Of a DNA stretch of 64,000 nt, positions 17,709-26,482 are shown one piece after another. The number at the start of each line of letters is the position of its first letter. Position 1 is the first letter of the stretch. A model generated the notes under the pieces. That model was not told where the DNA came from and searched no databases. It was given only the letters and a program-made list of their open reading frames with translations. A program made the position numbers and the translations under genes. The stretch spans positions 1,426,001 through 1,490,000 of the forward strand of contig NZ_CP119992.1 in assembly GCF_029338575.1 (NCBI RefSeq), given 5' to 3'. Source of the DNA: Halomarina halobia (GTDB taxonomy: Archaea > Halobacteriota > Halobacteria > Halobacteriales > Haloarculaceae).

Positions 17709-18452
17709 GTGTTTGTGAAAGACAGCCACGACGTCGAGGCGCTCCAGCGCCTCCCCCCGGAGCGGTTCGCCGACCTCGTCCGCGAGTTCGCGCTCGCGCG
17801 CTGGGACGGCTGGTCGGTCGAGGTCGCGCCGCCCACGCCCGCGGGCGGCATCGACGTCCGTCTCGGGCGCGGCGGGGAGCGCCGCCTCGTCCACGTCCGC
17901 CACTACCCTCCCTCGAGCCGCGTCGATTCGACCGTCGTCCGCGACCTCGTCGCCCTCCGGTCCGAGGGCGACGTCGACCGCGTCTCGCTGGCGACGACGT
18001 CGACGGTCGCGCCGGACGCCGAGCGCACGGCGACGGCGGCCGGCATCGACCTCCTCGACGGACCCGCGTTGGCGCGGACGATCGTCGAGGCGGGCGTCGA
18101 GATTCCGCCGTCGGACGCCGAGGGGTTCGTCTCCGGGGCGACGGTTCCCGCGCTCGACGAGTGGCCCGACGACGTGGTCGAGCGCGTCGCCGCCGCCGTC
18201 GCCGAGCTCGACGAGGCGGCGCCGGACGACCGGCGCGTGACGCGGACGAGCACGTACACGGACGTGGACTACTACCACCCGGCGGTCCCCGGACTGTTCG
18301 CGAAGGCGCGCATCACGAGCCACAGCTTCCTCGCCTACGTCCGCATCGACGGTCGACTCCGGCCGATCGTGCGCCTCTCGGTCTATCAGAGCGGCGGCGC
18401 GCTCCACGGTGCCGAGGAGGAGCTCTCGACGGCGATTCGGCGGGCGCTCTGA
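17709..18452 (+). CDS. Mrr-like restriction endonuclease-fold protein with altered active site
   Basis: A 247-residue protein starting at GTG 17709 (a second GTG at 17715 is possible). The CTTAAG at about 17688 could be the TATA element of a leaderless transcript. Residues about 15-120 resemble the Mrr/PD-(D/E)XK fold: FADLVREFALARWDGW, then GGIDVRLGRGGERRLVHVRHY. In active Mrr enzymes the last part would be Gln-x-Lys; here it is HVRH, so the catalytic lysine appears lost while the Asp remains. The C-terminal 100 residues include TDVDYYHPAVPGLFAKARI and are not recognised. No methylase is nearby, so it may be a non-catalytic DNA-binding protein. Confidence 0.75.
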   Translation: MFVKDSHDVEALQRLPPERFADLVREFALARWDGWSVEVAPPTPAGGIDVRLGRGGERRLVHVRHYPPSSRVDSTVVRDLVALRSEGDVDRVSLATTSTVAPDAERTATAAGIDLLDGPALARTIVEAGVEIPPSDAEGFVSGATVPALDEWPDDVVERVAAAVAELDEAAPDDRRVTRTSTYTDVDYYHPAVPGLFAKARITSHSFLAYVRIDGRLRPIVRLSVYQSGGALHGAEEELSTAIRRAL

Positions 18453-18571
18453 CGTCAGGCGCGAAGGAAGCGGGGGAGATGCGGAGGGATGCGAGTGCGT
18501 TCGGATACACGTTCTGCCGCGTCGTACTGTGCAGGCGACACCTTGACGTGGCGAACCCGCCGCCCCCCTGT

Positions 18572-19318
18572 ATGGAAGCGGCGACCGTCGCTGCGATAGC
18601 GTTCGCGTTCGTGCTCGCCGGTGCCCACGTGTTCGCGGGGCGGCTACGCGCGTTCGGCCGGTTGCCCCACGACCTGACCGTCTCGTTCGCGGGCGGCGTG
18701 TCGGTGTCCTACGTGTTCGTCCTCCTGCTTCCCGAGGTGAACCGAGCCGTCCTCGACGTCGTGGAGAGCACGGACGCCATCGGGCGGTTCTTCAGCCGGG
18801 ACGTCCACGTCTACGTCGTCGTCCTGACCGGATTCACCGCCTTCTACGGGATCCACGCCCTCGTCACGCACTCCCGGCACGGAACGGACGGCGCGGAGGA
18901 CGCCGAGGACGCCTTGGACACGGTGTTCTGGGCGCACCTGCTGTCGTTCACCGGGTACAACGGACTGATCGGGTACCTCCTCTTCCACCAGGAGGAGTCG
19001 GGCGTCCTGAACCTGTTCTTTTACGCCGCCGCCATCGTGCTCCACTTCGTCATCATCGACGCGGGGTTCCGACGACACCACGGCTCCGCTTACCACCGGA
19101 TCGGTCGGTGGATCCTCGCGGCGGCGGTCCTCGTCGGTGCCGGCATCGGCGTGCTCACCAGCATCGCGGCGGCGCCGTTGGCGGTGCTGTTCGCGTTCCT
19201 GGCCGGGAGCGTCGTCTTCAACAGCATCAAGGAGGAACTCCCGTCGCCGGCCGGAAGCCGGTTCGCGGCGTTCCTCCTCGGCGCGGGGGGGTACACGGCG
19301 CTTCTGCTCATGGCGTGA
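18572..19318 (+). CDS. ZIP-like multi-pass membrane protein
   Basis: A 248-residue protein with about seven to eight membrane helices. The first helices (AFVLAGAHVFAG, then FAGGVSVSYVFVLLLPEVN) and the last (VFNSIKEELP then a glycine-rich helix) resemble ZIP-type zinc permeases. A His-rich cytoplasmic loop (GFRRHHGSAYHR) is present, but the signature HEGP-type metal site is not clear. The start MEAATVAAIAF at 18572 is preceded by the C-rich CCGCCCCCCTGT with no obvious ribosome site. I infer a metal transporter relative with low certainty of substrate. Confidence 0.75.
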   Translation: MEAATVAAIAFAFVLAGAHVFAGRLRAFGRLPHDLTVSFAGGVSVSYVFVLLLPEVNRAVLDVVESTDAIGRFFSRDVHVYVVVLTGFTAFYGIHALVTHSRHGTDGAEDAEDALDTVFWAHLLSFTGYNGLIGYLLFHQEESGVLNLFFYAAAIVLHFVIIDAGFRRHHGSAYHRIGRWILAAAVLVGAGIGVLTSIAAAPLAVLFAFLAGSVVFNSIKEELPSPAGSRFAAFLLGAGGYTALLLMA

Positions 19319-19436
19319 GAGTGACATTCGGCGTCGCGGAACGACGCCCGGTCGTCCGCCGGCCGAGACGCTCGGCGTCCGCGACGGGCACCCCGTCCCC
19401 GAGCGGTACAGCGCCCGGACAGACACCGTCCCGCCG

Positions 19437-19604
19437 TCAGAGGTCGCCGTTGACGACGTCGGCGACGCGCCGGTGATCGAACAGCCACCCGTCCTCCCCC
19501 GCGAGCGTGTCGATGCCGCTCTCCCCGTAGAGCTGGCGTGGCAGAGCAGTGATCGGGGCGTCACACGCAGGGCAATCGGACGGACGTCGAGACAGCCCGT
19601 GGCA
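19437..19604 (-). pseudogene. Truncated small zinc-finger protein at the island edge
   Basis: On the minus strand a frame ending with TGA at 19437-19439 encodes CHGLSRRPSDCPACDAPI, then ITALPRQLYGESGIDTLAGE and a tidy end DHRRVADVVNGDL. The Cys-x2-Cys and the upstream Cys-x-x spacing look like a small zinc ribbon. No start codon is found, and the frame runs backwards into the first accessory-island gene (ending at 19613). I read it as a core gene whose 5' end was lost when the island arrived. It could instead be a short gene with an unusual start. Confidence 0.45.
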
Positions 19605-19612
19605 CCGTTCTG

Positions 19613-20398
19613 CTACGACCGACGACGATACAGCAGCAATGCCGTGCTCACCAGCAAAGCGACAGCGCCGACCCCAATCCCGAAACCGGGGGCGCCAGCT
19701 GAACTCTCGTCGTTCCCGGTCTCGGCTGCGTGTGCGTCACCTGCTGCGGTGAACGTCACCTGGAAGCCATCGAGCGCCGTCCCTGCCCGCCACGTCGCGC
19801 TGGTCTGGGTCTGAGTCGTCGGCGACGGGCGGACAGTCGCGAGTTCGTAGCCGTCGGGCCCATGGATCCTGAACGACCGATCCAGGTCGAATCCGCTCGT
19901 AAACGGCTCCTGGAGCACGAGTTGGTCACCCTCCTGTGCAGCCAACCCCTCCCACGTGACCGAAAGAGCGACGATCCCGGTGTCATTTCGCGTCGCAAAC
20001 GTGATACCTGGGTCACGGATCTGCATCGACCGGCCAGACGCGTTTTCGGCTCCCGCAGCGATAGCTTGCAGCCGCGTGGCGAACCGGTCAGTTCGCTGCT
20101 CCCGTGCGGTCGTATTCGCACGGAGCGCTTCGAAGGCCTCGCGCTCGCTCTCGGTAGTCAGGTCGAACGTCATGGCCAGCGTCGCGCGTGCCGATCCGTC
20201 AGCGTGGAGCTCAACGACGAACGCTGGCTCCGCGGGCAGCTGCGATGCAGAATCAGTGGCTTGGGCTGTTCCGGCAGTTGCAGCCACTGGCGTCGTCACC
20301 AGGAACACGATGGCAACGAGCGCGCAGCCGTAGCGAACTCCCCGGCGTTCAGCGAGGCGTGTGCTCGAATCGGTACTGTCAGTCATGTCGTGGGTCAT
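19613..20398 (-). CDS. Secreted/membrane protein with an exported domain shared with the gene at 22439 (DUF7345-like)
   Basis: A 261-residue protein. Residues about 25-50 are a signal peptide, and a C-terminal membrane helix (about 237-257) ends LLLYRRRS. The exported domain contains FVVELHADGSARATLAMTF, the helix REAFEALRANTTAREQR, ENASGRSM and HGPDGYELATVRPSPT. The same order of elements occurs in the first 240 residues of the protein encoded at 22439, so the two are paralogues. Unlike that protein it has no cytoplasmic winged helix. The pair flanks the large surface protein at 20461, suggesting a joint function. DUF number from memory. Confidence 0.8.
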   Translation of the reverse strand: MTHDMTDSTDSSTRLAERRGVRYGCALVAIVFLVTTPVAATAGTAQATDSASQLPAEPAFVVELHADGSARATLAMTFDLTTESEREAFEALRANTTAREQRTDRFATRLQAIAAGAENASGRSMQIRDPGITFATRNDTGIVALSVTWEGLAAQEGDQLVLQEPFTSGFDLDRSFRIHGPDGYELATVRPSPTTQTQTSATWRAGTALDGFQVTFTAAGDAHAAETGNDESSAGAPGFGIGVGAVALLVSTALLLYRRRS

Positions 20399-20460
20399 AG
20401 ATGGGCAAACGTGGTATCGGAGTCAGTCTCGAGGCGAATTCGGTCAGAACGGGAGTCCAC

Positions 20461-22215
20461 CTATCTCGCTCCGTCCTCGTCAGTTGCTTCCCCTTCTGCG
20501 TCCTCGGTTTCTTCGTCCCCCTCGTCTTCCTCACCCTCTTCGTCTGCATCGACCTGCTCGTCCTCGTCTTCCCCGGCTTCGTCCTCATCAGCGTCTTCCT
20601 CCTCGGCTTCTTCGTCGCCTTCGTCTTCCTCGTCCTCTTCGTCCTCGGCTTTGTCGCCGTCGCCCTCGTGGGCTTCTTCGGTGAGGGTGAGCGAGCCGTC
20701 CTGGATCGTGTACTCGAGTTCAGCTTCGAACGCGCCTTTGCTGACCTCAAGTTCGATATCTTCGGTCGCGTTCGTGTCGATCGTGAACGTCACCGTCCCG
20801 TCCGAACTGGTCGTTCCGACCGCCTGGCCGTTCGCGTAGACCGTCGCGTTCGAGACACCCGAGCCGTCGTAAGACACGGTCACTGACACGGTGTCGTCAT
20901 CGAGCGCCGCATCCACGTTCAGGTTCCGGAAGACGTCGTCCTCGGCGGCCTCCTCGAACTCGAACTCGAGTTCACCTTCGGCCTCACCCTTCTGGGCCGT
21001 AAGTTCTGCCTCACCACTCTCGGGAAGCGTCACCGTCACCGTTCCGTCGGAGTCGGTCGTTCCGACCGCCTGGCCGTTCAAGTAGACGGTGACATTCTCG
21101 GCGGCCCCACCATTCGAGAGGACCGTCAGCGTGACCGTCGCGTTCGCCGCGGGCGTCCCCTCAGAGACGATCACCGCGAGCTCACCGTCGGCCTCGCCTT
21201 CGTCATCCTCGTCGTCTTCTTCGTTCTCGTCACGCTCCTCTGCTTCGTCCTCGTCGTCATCTGCACGGGTTTTGATCTCCTCTTCGAGCTTGTAGACCTC
21301 GCCCGAGGAACCGTCGACGCTGACCTCGGCTTCGCCGGTCCGGTTGGCGACCCCCCGGAGGACGAACGCGAACTCGTAGGCGCCTTCGTCTTGCTTCACC
21401 GTCGCTTCAGTGAGCGTCCAGGTGCCGTTTTCCGGCGTCGAGAGCGCTGCACGCGCCGTGTCGAGTGCGGCAGACTGGGTCACTGTGATGGTCCGATCCT
21501 CGTCGCGGGGGCGTTCGATCTCACGCGACTGTTCGCCGTCTTCGCTCTCGATCTCGATTTTCAATCCGTCGGCGGTCTCGAGTTCGATCTCCCCCTGTGA
21601 CTCGCCGGTGAACTGCTTGAGGAGCGCCGTGGGCCCGGCACCACTGACGCTACTCAGATTCTCCACGGCGCTCTCGAGTGCCGACTGATCGATGCCAGCT
21701 GCGCGGAGTTCGAGCGCGGAGACGCTCTGTGCGCGCTGGTTGAGCTGTTCGTAGCTTCCAAGGAGGTTCGTCGCCCGCGAGTTTAGGGTGGCGAGTCGCT
21801 GGGCGTACTCGGATTTGCTAATGGCACCGGCTTCGTATGCCCCGGTCGCTTCCTCGTAGTCCTCGCGGATGTCTTCCGCCCGCTCGCGCAGTTCTTCCGC
21901 GCGGTCGGCGATGGTTTCGGCCTGCTTCTCCTCGCTGGCCCCCTCGACCGAGACTTCGAACGCGGTGTTCTCGAAATCGGTCTGAACCTCGTCGCTCGAT
22001 ACGTCGATAACCGTCGAGAGCTGCTGGCCGACGGTGACGTTCACGCTTGAGTTGGTACGCGTTGCGTTCTCCTGTGCGACCGTAGCGGCCATCGTCGCTG
22101 ATATCTCATCGGTGGCTGCCACGCCATCGCCTCCTGACACTGCCGCTGCCGGGACGGTCATCCCGACCACGACGAGCAGTGCGAGAAGTACGTGTATGAT
22201 TGACTTTCCTTTCAT
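20461..22215 (-). CDS. Large acidic cell-surface protein with tandem Ig-like repeats (DUF7096-like)
   Basis: A 584-residue exported protein. After a signal peptide (about 5-27), residues about 45-310 form a conserved helical plus beta region (VTVGQQLSTVIDVSS, YAQRLATLNSRATNLLGSYE, LELRAAGIDQSAL). An acidic spacer follows, then two homologous beta-sandwich repeats, each with VTVYLNGQAVGTT or ATVYANGQAVGTT. The last 75 residues are almost only Glu, Asp, Gly and Ala. No membrane anchor is seen at the C-terminus. Adjacent genes on both sides encode the paired exported-domain proteins. Function unknown; adhesion or surface sensing is inference. Confidence 0.8.
   Translation of the reverse strand: MKGKSIIHVLLALLVVVGMTVPAAAVSGGDGVAATDEISATMAATVAQENATRTNSSVNVTVGQQLSTVIDVSSDEVQTDFENTAFEVSVEGASEEKQAETIADRAEELRERAEDIREDYEEATGAYEAGAISKSEYAQRLATLNSRATNLLGSYEQLNQRAQSVSALELRAAGIDQSALESAVENLSSVSGAGPTALLKQFTGESQGEIELETADGLKIEIESEDGEQSREIERPRDEDRTITVTQSAALDTARAALSTPENGTWTLTEATVKQDEGAYEFAFVLRGVANRTGEAEVSVDGSSGEVYKLEEEIKTRADDDEDEAEERDENEEDDEDDEGEADGELAVIVSEGTPAANATVTLTVLSNGGAAENVTVYLNGQAVGTTDSDGTVTVTLPESGEAELTAQKGEAEGELEFEFEEAAEDDVFRNLNVDAALDDDTVSVTVSYDGSGVSNATVYANGQAVGTTSSDGTVTFTIDTNATEDIELEVSKGAFEAELEYTIQDGSLTLTEEAHEGDGDKAEDEEDEEDEGDEEAEEEDADEDEAGEDEDEQVDADEEGEEDEGDEETEDAEGEATDEDGAR
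20809..21079. repeat. Two identical 25-base copies inside the surface protein gene
   Basis: GGTCGTTCCGACCGCCTGGC, extended by CGTTC, occurs at 20809-20833 and again at 21055-21079. Both copies code for the NGQAVGTT turn of the two Ig-like repeats, so they mark a recent internal duplication or ongoing gene conversion. Confidence 0.85.
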
Positions 22216-22403
22216 CGTGAGATACCTATTTTACTGGTATAGTAATAAACCGAGGAGATAGTGGGAGTGATTCGCGGACGTTTGCACTCGTTTGCAGCCG
22301 TCCTTCTCGGCCAAACCCGGGGACTCCAGTGTGTTCTGTTCTACCACGCTATCGAGGCTATCCTGTTTGGTTCGGTCCGTCGAGCGGTTCAATGAACAAA
22401 CAA

Positions 22404-22432
22404 TTTATAAGTACTCCACAGTAATCGGAGGT
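22404..22432 (+). promoter_or_regulatory. TATA box and Shine-Dalgarno of the membrane winged-helix gene
   Basis: TTTATAA at 22404-22410 and GGAGGT at 22427-22432 precede the ATG at 22439 with a 6-base spacer. A well-formed ribosome site fixes this start and is uncommon in this genome, where many genes look leaderless. Confidence 0.65.
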
Positions 22433-22438
22433 ATCTGT

Positions 22439-23569
22439 ATGACTGATTCCTTACGTGTCTGTCCGCTGACGGCGACAGCGATTTGCGTCATCGGGTTTTT
22501 GCTGGCGGCGGTGATTACGCCTACGGCAGTCGCAGGAGCCGCGGCTCAACCCCCACTACCTGAGACCGACAACACTGTCACCCGTATCCACGTCTCCCCG
22601 AACGGGTCGGCACAGTGGACGATCCAGATTCGGACCCGGCTCGACACCGACGATCGCGTCGCGGAGTACGAGGCGTTTCAAGCCCGTTTCCGAGACGATA
22701 CGGCACGCTATCTCGACCCGTTCCGGGAGCGGATGCGGGGCGTCGTTGCTAACGCGGCGAACGCAACCGGGCGGGAAATGCGTGCCGTGAACGTCACCGC
22801 TTCGACCCGCATTCAGGAGGTCCCCCGGCGCTGGGGGATCGTCACCTACCAGTTCACCTGGACACACTTCGCTGTCCAGCAGAACGAGACGCTCGTCGTT
22901 GGGGATATTTTCCAGGGTGGGTTTTTCCTCGCAGCGAACGACACGCTCGAAGTCGAGGCCCCCGCTGGCTACGAGATCGCTCGGGTTGAACCGACGCCCA
23001 CTAGCTGGGACGATGGCGGGGTAACGTGGATCGGGCGTGAGGATTTCGCCAGTGAGCACCCGCGCGTCGTGTTCACCGCGACAGGGCAGGACGCTACCGC
23101 GGGAGGCGAACGGACCAGTACGCAGCTATCGACGACCAACGGAGCGACGACGTCGCCGTTGGGTGATATCGGTCCGGGATTCTTGGTTGGCGGAACACTC
23201 CTGTTGGGGCTCGTCAGCATCGGCGCGTACACCGTCTTGCACCGACGTGACGGCCCTAACGCTACCGAACAGGCGGTGACAGGCAGTCTAGCAACGGATT
23301 CGACGGCCGCGGCGCAGGCACCGACGAGCGAGGCGGCGCCGTCGGGTGAGCCGGCGACAGGACCGGAGGTCATGACCGATACCGAACGCGTGCAGACCCT
23401 GCTCGAAGCCAACGATGGGCGAATGCGCCAGGCCGCCATCGCCGACGAGTTCGACTGGTCCGCCTCGAAGGCGTCGCGCGTCATCGGGAAGCTGGTCGAC
23501 GAAGGGACGATCGAGAAACGCCAGTTGGGCCGGGAAAACCTGATCGATCTCGCAGACAACGACGAGTGA
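22439..23569 (+). CDS. Membrane-anchored winged-helix regulator with exported sensor domain (DUF7345 plus DUF7343-like)
   Basis: A 376-residue protein. The start MTDSLRVC is set by the GGAGGT ribosome site. Residues about 12-36 are a signal peptide, about 40-235 an exported domain homologous to the protein at 19613 (HVSPNGSAQWTIQIRT, NATGREMRAVNV, PAGYEIARVEPTPTSW), and about 244-268 a membrane helix followed by HRRDG, which predicts a cytoplasmic C-terminus. Residues about 311-376 are a winged helix (RMRQAAIADEFDWSASKASR, VDEGTIEKRQLGRENLI). This architecture predicts direct signal transfer from the cell surface to DNA. It is divergent from the surface protein gene, with 223 bases between starts. 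Confidence 0.85.
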   Translation: MTDSLRVCPLTATAICVIGFLLAAVITPTAVAGAAAQPPLPETDNTVTRIHVSPNGSAQWTIQIRTRLDTDDRVAEYEAFQARFRDDTARYLDPFRERMRGVVANAANATGREMRAVNVTASTRIQEVPRRWGIVTYQFTWTHFAVQQNETLVVGDIFQGGFFLAANDTLEVEAPAGYEIARVEPTPTSWDDGGVTWIGREDFASEHPRVVFTATGQDATAGGERTSTQLSTTNGATTSPLGDIGPGFLVGGTLLLGLVSIGAYTVLHRRDGPNATEQAVTGSLATDSTAAAQAPTSEAAPSGEPATGPEVMTDTERVQTLLEANDGRMRQAAIADEFDWSASKASRVIGKLVDEGTIEKRQLGRENLIDLADNDE

Positions 23570-24051
23570 AGGACGGAGTCGTGATTACGATGCGATCAGA
23601 CCTCCAAAGAGGGTTACTGCAACTTGGAACGTCATTGACGGTGCGTCAGAGACGACCGCCGGCCCTTCCTAGAGCACCCCCGTCTCACGTTAGATCGGTG
23701 AGTCGACCCCACAGCGTCCGTGTCCTATCCGACCGTTCAGATCTGAACGTCTCGACGTGCAACCCGAAGTGTCGTTTTTATTACATTACACAGTACCATG
23801 CGTGAAAATGGAACCATTACAGTCTGTAGCTTGTCCATCCTCCGAAACCCTCGAACACCAGAGGTTCGGTGGATAGTGAATCCACAAACGAAAGCAGGCG
23901 ATTTCTCGGGTGACTCAGAGTCGACGAAGTGAGACAAATCGAAAGTGAAGCCCACTACTCATTCAAAAAGCGACAGGAAGGAGCGAAATCCAGAACGAAT
24001 GCGAGAGCTGTCGCTACGGCAGGCGAGAACACGAGGGAAATCCTGCGACGA
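23570..24051. other. Spacer between the regulator gene and the transposase
   Basis: No recognisable gene is present. A short frame at 23798-23932 (44 codons, MRENGTITVCSLSILRNP) follows a TATA-like TTTTTATTAC at about 23776-23785. Its first 70 bases are the copy A sequence listed separately as a repeat. I see no terminal inverted repeat for the neighbouring insertion sequence here. Confidence 0.4.
23802..23870 (+). repeat. Degenerate repeat, copy A
   Basis: Shares GAACCATTA, then ATCCTCCGAA and CGAACACC in the same order and spacing with 29732-29795, with one single-base gap. Same orientation. The two copies lie about 5.9 kb apart and enclose the transposase and the Tat-exported unit. Confidence 0.55.
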
Positions 24052-25792
24052 CTATCCGTATGGGACGAGGAAGCAGGCAAGCAACTCGATAGCCTCGCCC
24101 GCCGTCAACACGGGCTCGTCACGAATCGGCTTCCCGATCTCCAGTTTCAACAGGTAGTCCGCGAGCCGCCACACGTTGTACAGCAGGCACGCGAACAGGA
24201 AGTTGAAGCAGCGCACCCGGTAGTCAGTGGAGGCCATCGTCGGGAGGAACTTCTTGATCTGCTTATACTCGTTCTCGATCTCCCAGCGCCGACTGTAGCG
24301 GTTGCAGAGTCCTCGTACGTCCTCGGGAGCCACGTCGTCACGGTTCGTCAGGAACACCGCGTAGTCGCCGCCTTCCTCCGTCGATGGGAGGTACATGAAG
24401 TTCACCTCATGGCTCACTTCGCCGTCGACGCCTACCTCCACGTCGGGTTCGACACCCACGTCCGCGATCGGGTGGTCCTCAACCTTCTCGACACCTTCTA
24501 AGGCCGCTTCGTACTCCCGTTTCGGGATAAGGTAGATGAGGTCGTGGCTATCGAGTGTGTGCAGGACGTCGTGACCGTCGAACTCGCGGTCGGCCATCAC
24601 GAGATGTATATCGACGTGTTTGCTCGCTTCTTCCAGCAGTGCGTCGACGACCTCAGCTCGGCTTCGCGTCTCGACATCGTCTGTTTCCCAGTAGGACGCA
24701 TCCCGGATCGGTTCGACGGCGAGGATGAGCGGGACGTTGTCGCCGACGATGGTGAGCGTCGCAAATTGATGAGCCCCGTTTCCCTCGCTCTTTGAGACCG
24801 TTCACGGGCGCGGGGAAATCGTCTTTCGCTATGCCCTCGTCGTAGTCTTCCCACGGCGAGGGGTAGAACACCGTATCGGTAATGTCGATGGCCGCGACGA
24901 CCGGCTCGCGGAACGGCTTCGTATCCCGAATCGCGTCAATCGTGTTCCCGACTGCCGTACTGAAGTCGGCCTGTAGTTCCTCGAAGACGCGCTGCCACGG
25001 CTCAATCCGCCTCTTTCGGCCTGTTCCGTGGTACTCGGTGAGAGAAGATTGACGGCCCGTTGGCTTCCCGAGTTTCTTAATCGCTCGCAAGTGTGTGTCT
25101 CCGTGTGGGGTTTCGTCGCGACGGCTCATCCGCGCGAATCGCTTTGCTCCCTGTGCAGTCCCGCAGTTCGCCAGACTGAGGTAGGACTGCATCGAGAGGA
25201 TGCATTCGTCGCTATACCGGGCGTTCGAGGCACGTCCTGTGTCGAACGCGGGGAAAACGTGCTCGCGGGCGGCCCGCATCGTCTCGCGGATTTTCGCTTC
25301 TGTAAGGTCGTCGGGGACCTCGCCCGTCTCGAACTCGCTGTCAGTCTCGTCTTCGCCGTCCGCACGGTCGTCGCGGATAACGTCGTGCTCAATTGCCTCT
25401 TGGCGGATGCCCTCGCCAGCGGCGACGATCAGCTCGCGGAGGTTGGCGTCGAAGCGATTACGCCAGGTGTACGAGAGGGTCTGTTGAGTCGGTGTATCGT
25501 CGAGGTCGAAGCGGATTCCGAGATACTGCCACGAGTCAAGGCGGTCGGCGAGTTCGTCGTCGCTGTAGTCGCCCGCGTACTTGTGAAGGAACAGCCGCAG
25601 CATCGGCGCGAGGTCGTAGCCGTAACTCGGCGTCTGTGTGTACTGGTCGTCGATCTCTACAAGCGGGAGATCGAGACCAGCGATAACCTGTGAGAGGTGG
25701 TCTTCGTGTTCACAGAGATCGCTGGCATGACGGACCATTCGCTCTGCGAGGGCAGACTGGCCGCCGTCACCGTCGCAAGGAGCGGATGACAC
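24052..25792 (-). mobile_element. IS4-type DDE transposase gene split by a frameshift
   Basis: The combined product is about 580 residues. The N-terminal frame (start GTG 25792) contains YGYDLAPMLRLFLHKYAGDY and the first catalytic Asp in VVAAIDITDTVF. Near 24785 the frame must shift forward by one base (or back by two): the first frame reads NGLKERGKRGSS and ends about 130 bases later, while the next frame continues GNGAHQFATLTIVGDN. It then gives the second Asp in VMADREFDGHD and the Y-x2-R-x3-E-x6-K signature in YSRRWEIENEYKQIKK. All three catalytic residues therefore survive. Terminal inverted repeats and target duplications are not evident by eye. A TATA-like palindrome GTTTATATAC lies about 55 bases upstream. 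Confidence 0.88.
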
Positions 25793-25925
25793 CGTCTCAT
25801 TGTTTCCATATCTTACTTGTCGATACTCAAGGCGTAGGGAGAGTGTTTATATACAGGTGAGCGTTTCTGAACACTACCCGCTATCAGGGGTAACTTTTTG
25901 TTGTACTCTCTTCAACTAAGATAAT

Positions 25926-26453
25926 ATGCCTCCTAGCGGTGTACGGTCGTGGCTGACTGCCCCTGATATCGATGCGCCGGCTAATGTCGTGGCTCGACAT
26001 GTCGGAGTTTTCACGGCCGCCTTCTGGGTTTTTGTCCTCGTCCAGTCCTATACTTCGGTTCCAGTCGCGTACCTGCTTGCGCTTTACCCGCTACTCCTCA
26101 GCGCGGCAGTGATCCGGGGCAGTACCACAGACGCTGGTTCCCTCCGCGATGAGGCAACTCGGTTGCTCTATACAGGAGGCTCTCGATGGGCAATCTTGTT
26201 TCCCATCGGAATCGGCATTGTGAACGGCGCACTCGTCGGCGTCGTCGAAAGGCTCGTTAGTATCGGTGCTCTTCAGATGCTCCCGGTGGTTAGCCACCTT
26301 GCCACCGTGTGGACGACTGACGTCTTTTTCGCATCTGGCATTGTCGCCTTCCTAGTGTACATGTGCGTCTGGTGTCCGCTTGCGTACACGGCTGTCTCAC
26401 TGCTCGTGCTGATTGGAAAAGCGGCGGGTGGACAGGCTGTGTCTGCTACCTAG
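25926..26453 (+). CDS. Hypothetical membrane protein of the island
   Basis: A 175-residue protein with five predicted helices (about 27-47, 50-65, 85-110, 125-145, 148-168). Codon use is more A+T-rich than the chromosomal core. The start follows AAGATAATATG, with the T-rich TAACTTTTTGTTG at about 25889-25901 upstream as a possible promoter. Transmembrane segments and the final KAAGGQ tail recall YIP1-like membrane proteins, but I do not assign a family. Confidence 0.65.
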   Translation: MPPSGVRSWLTAPDIDAPANVVARHVGVFTAAFWVFVLVQSYTSVPVAYLLALYPLLLSAAVIRGSTTDAGSLRDEATRLLYTGGSRWAILFPIGIGIVNGALVGVVERLVSIGALQMLPVVSHLATVWTTDVFFASGIVAFLVYMCVWCPLAYTAVSLLVLIGKAAGGQAVSAT

Positions 26454-26482
26454 TAGTGGCCGAACCGATATTCACCCCCAAA

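Noticed and set aside
24000..25920. Terminal inverted repeats of the insertion sequence
   Set aside because: Short similarities such as GTAGTG near both ends are no better than chance, so no element ends are claimed.
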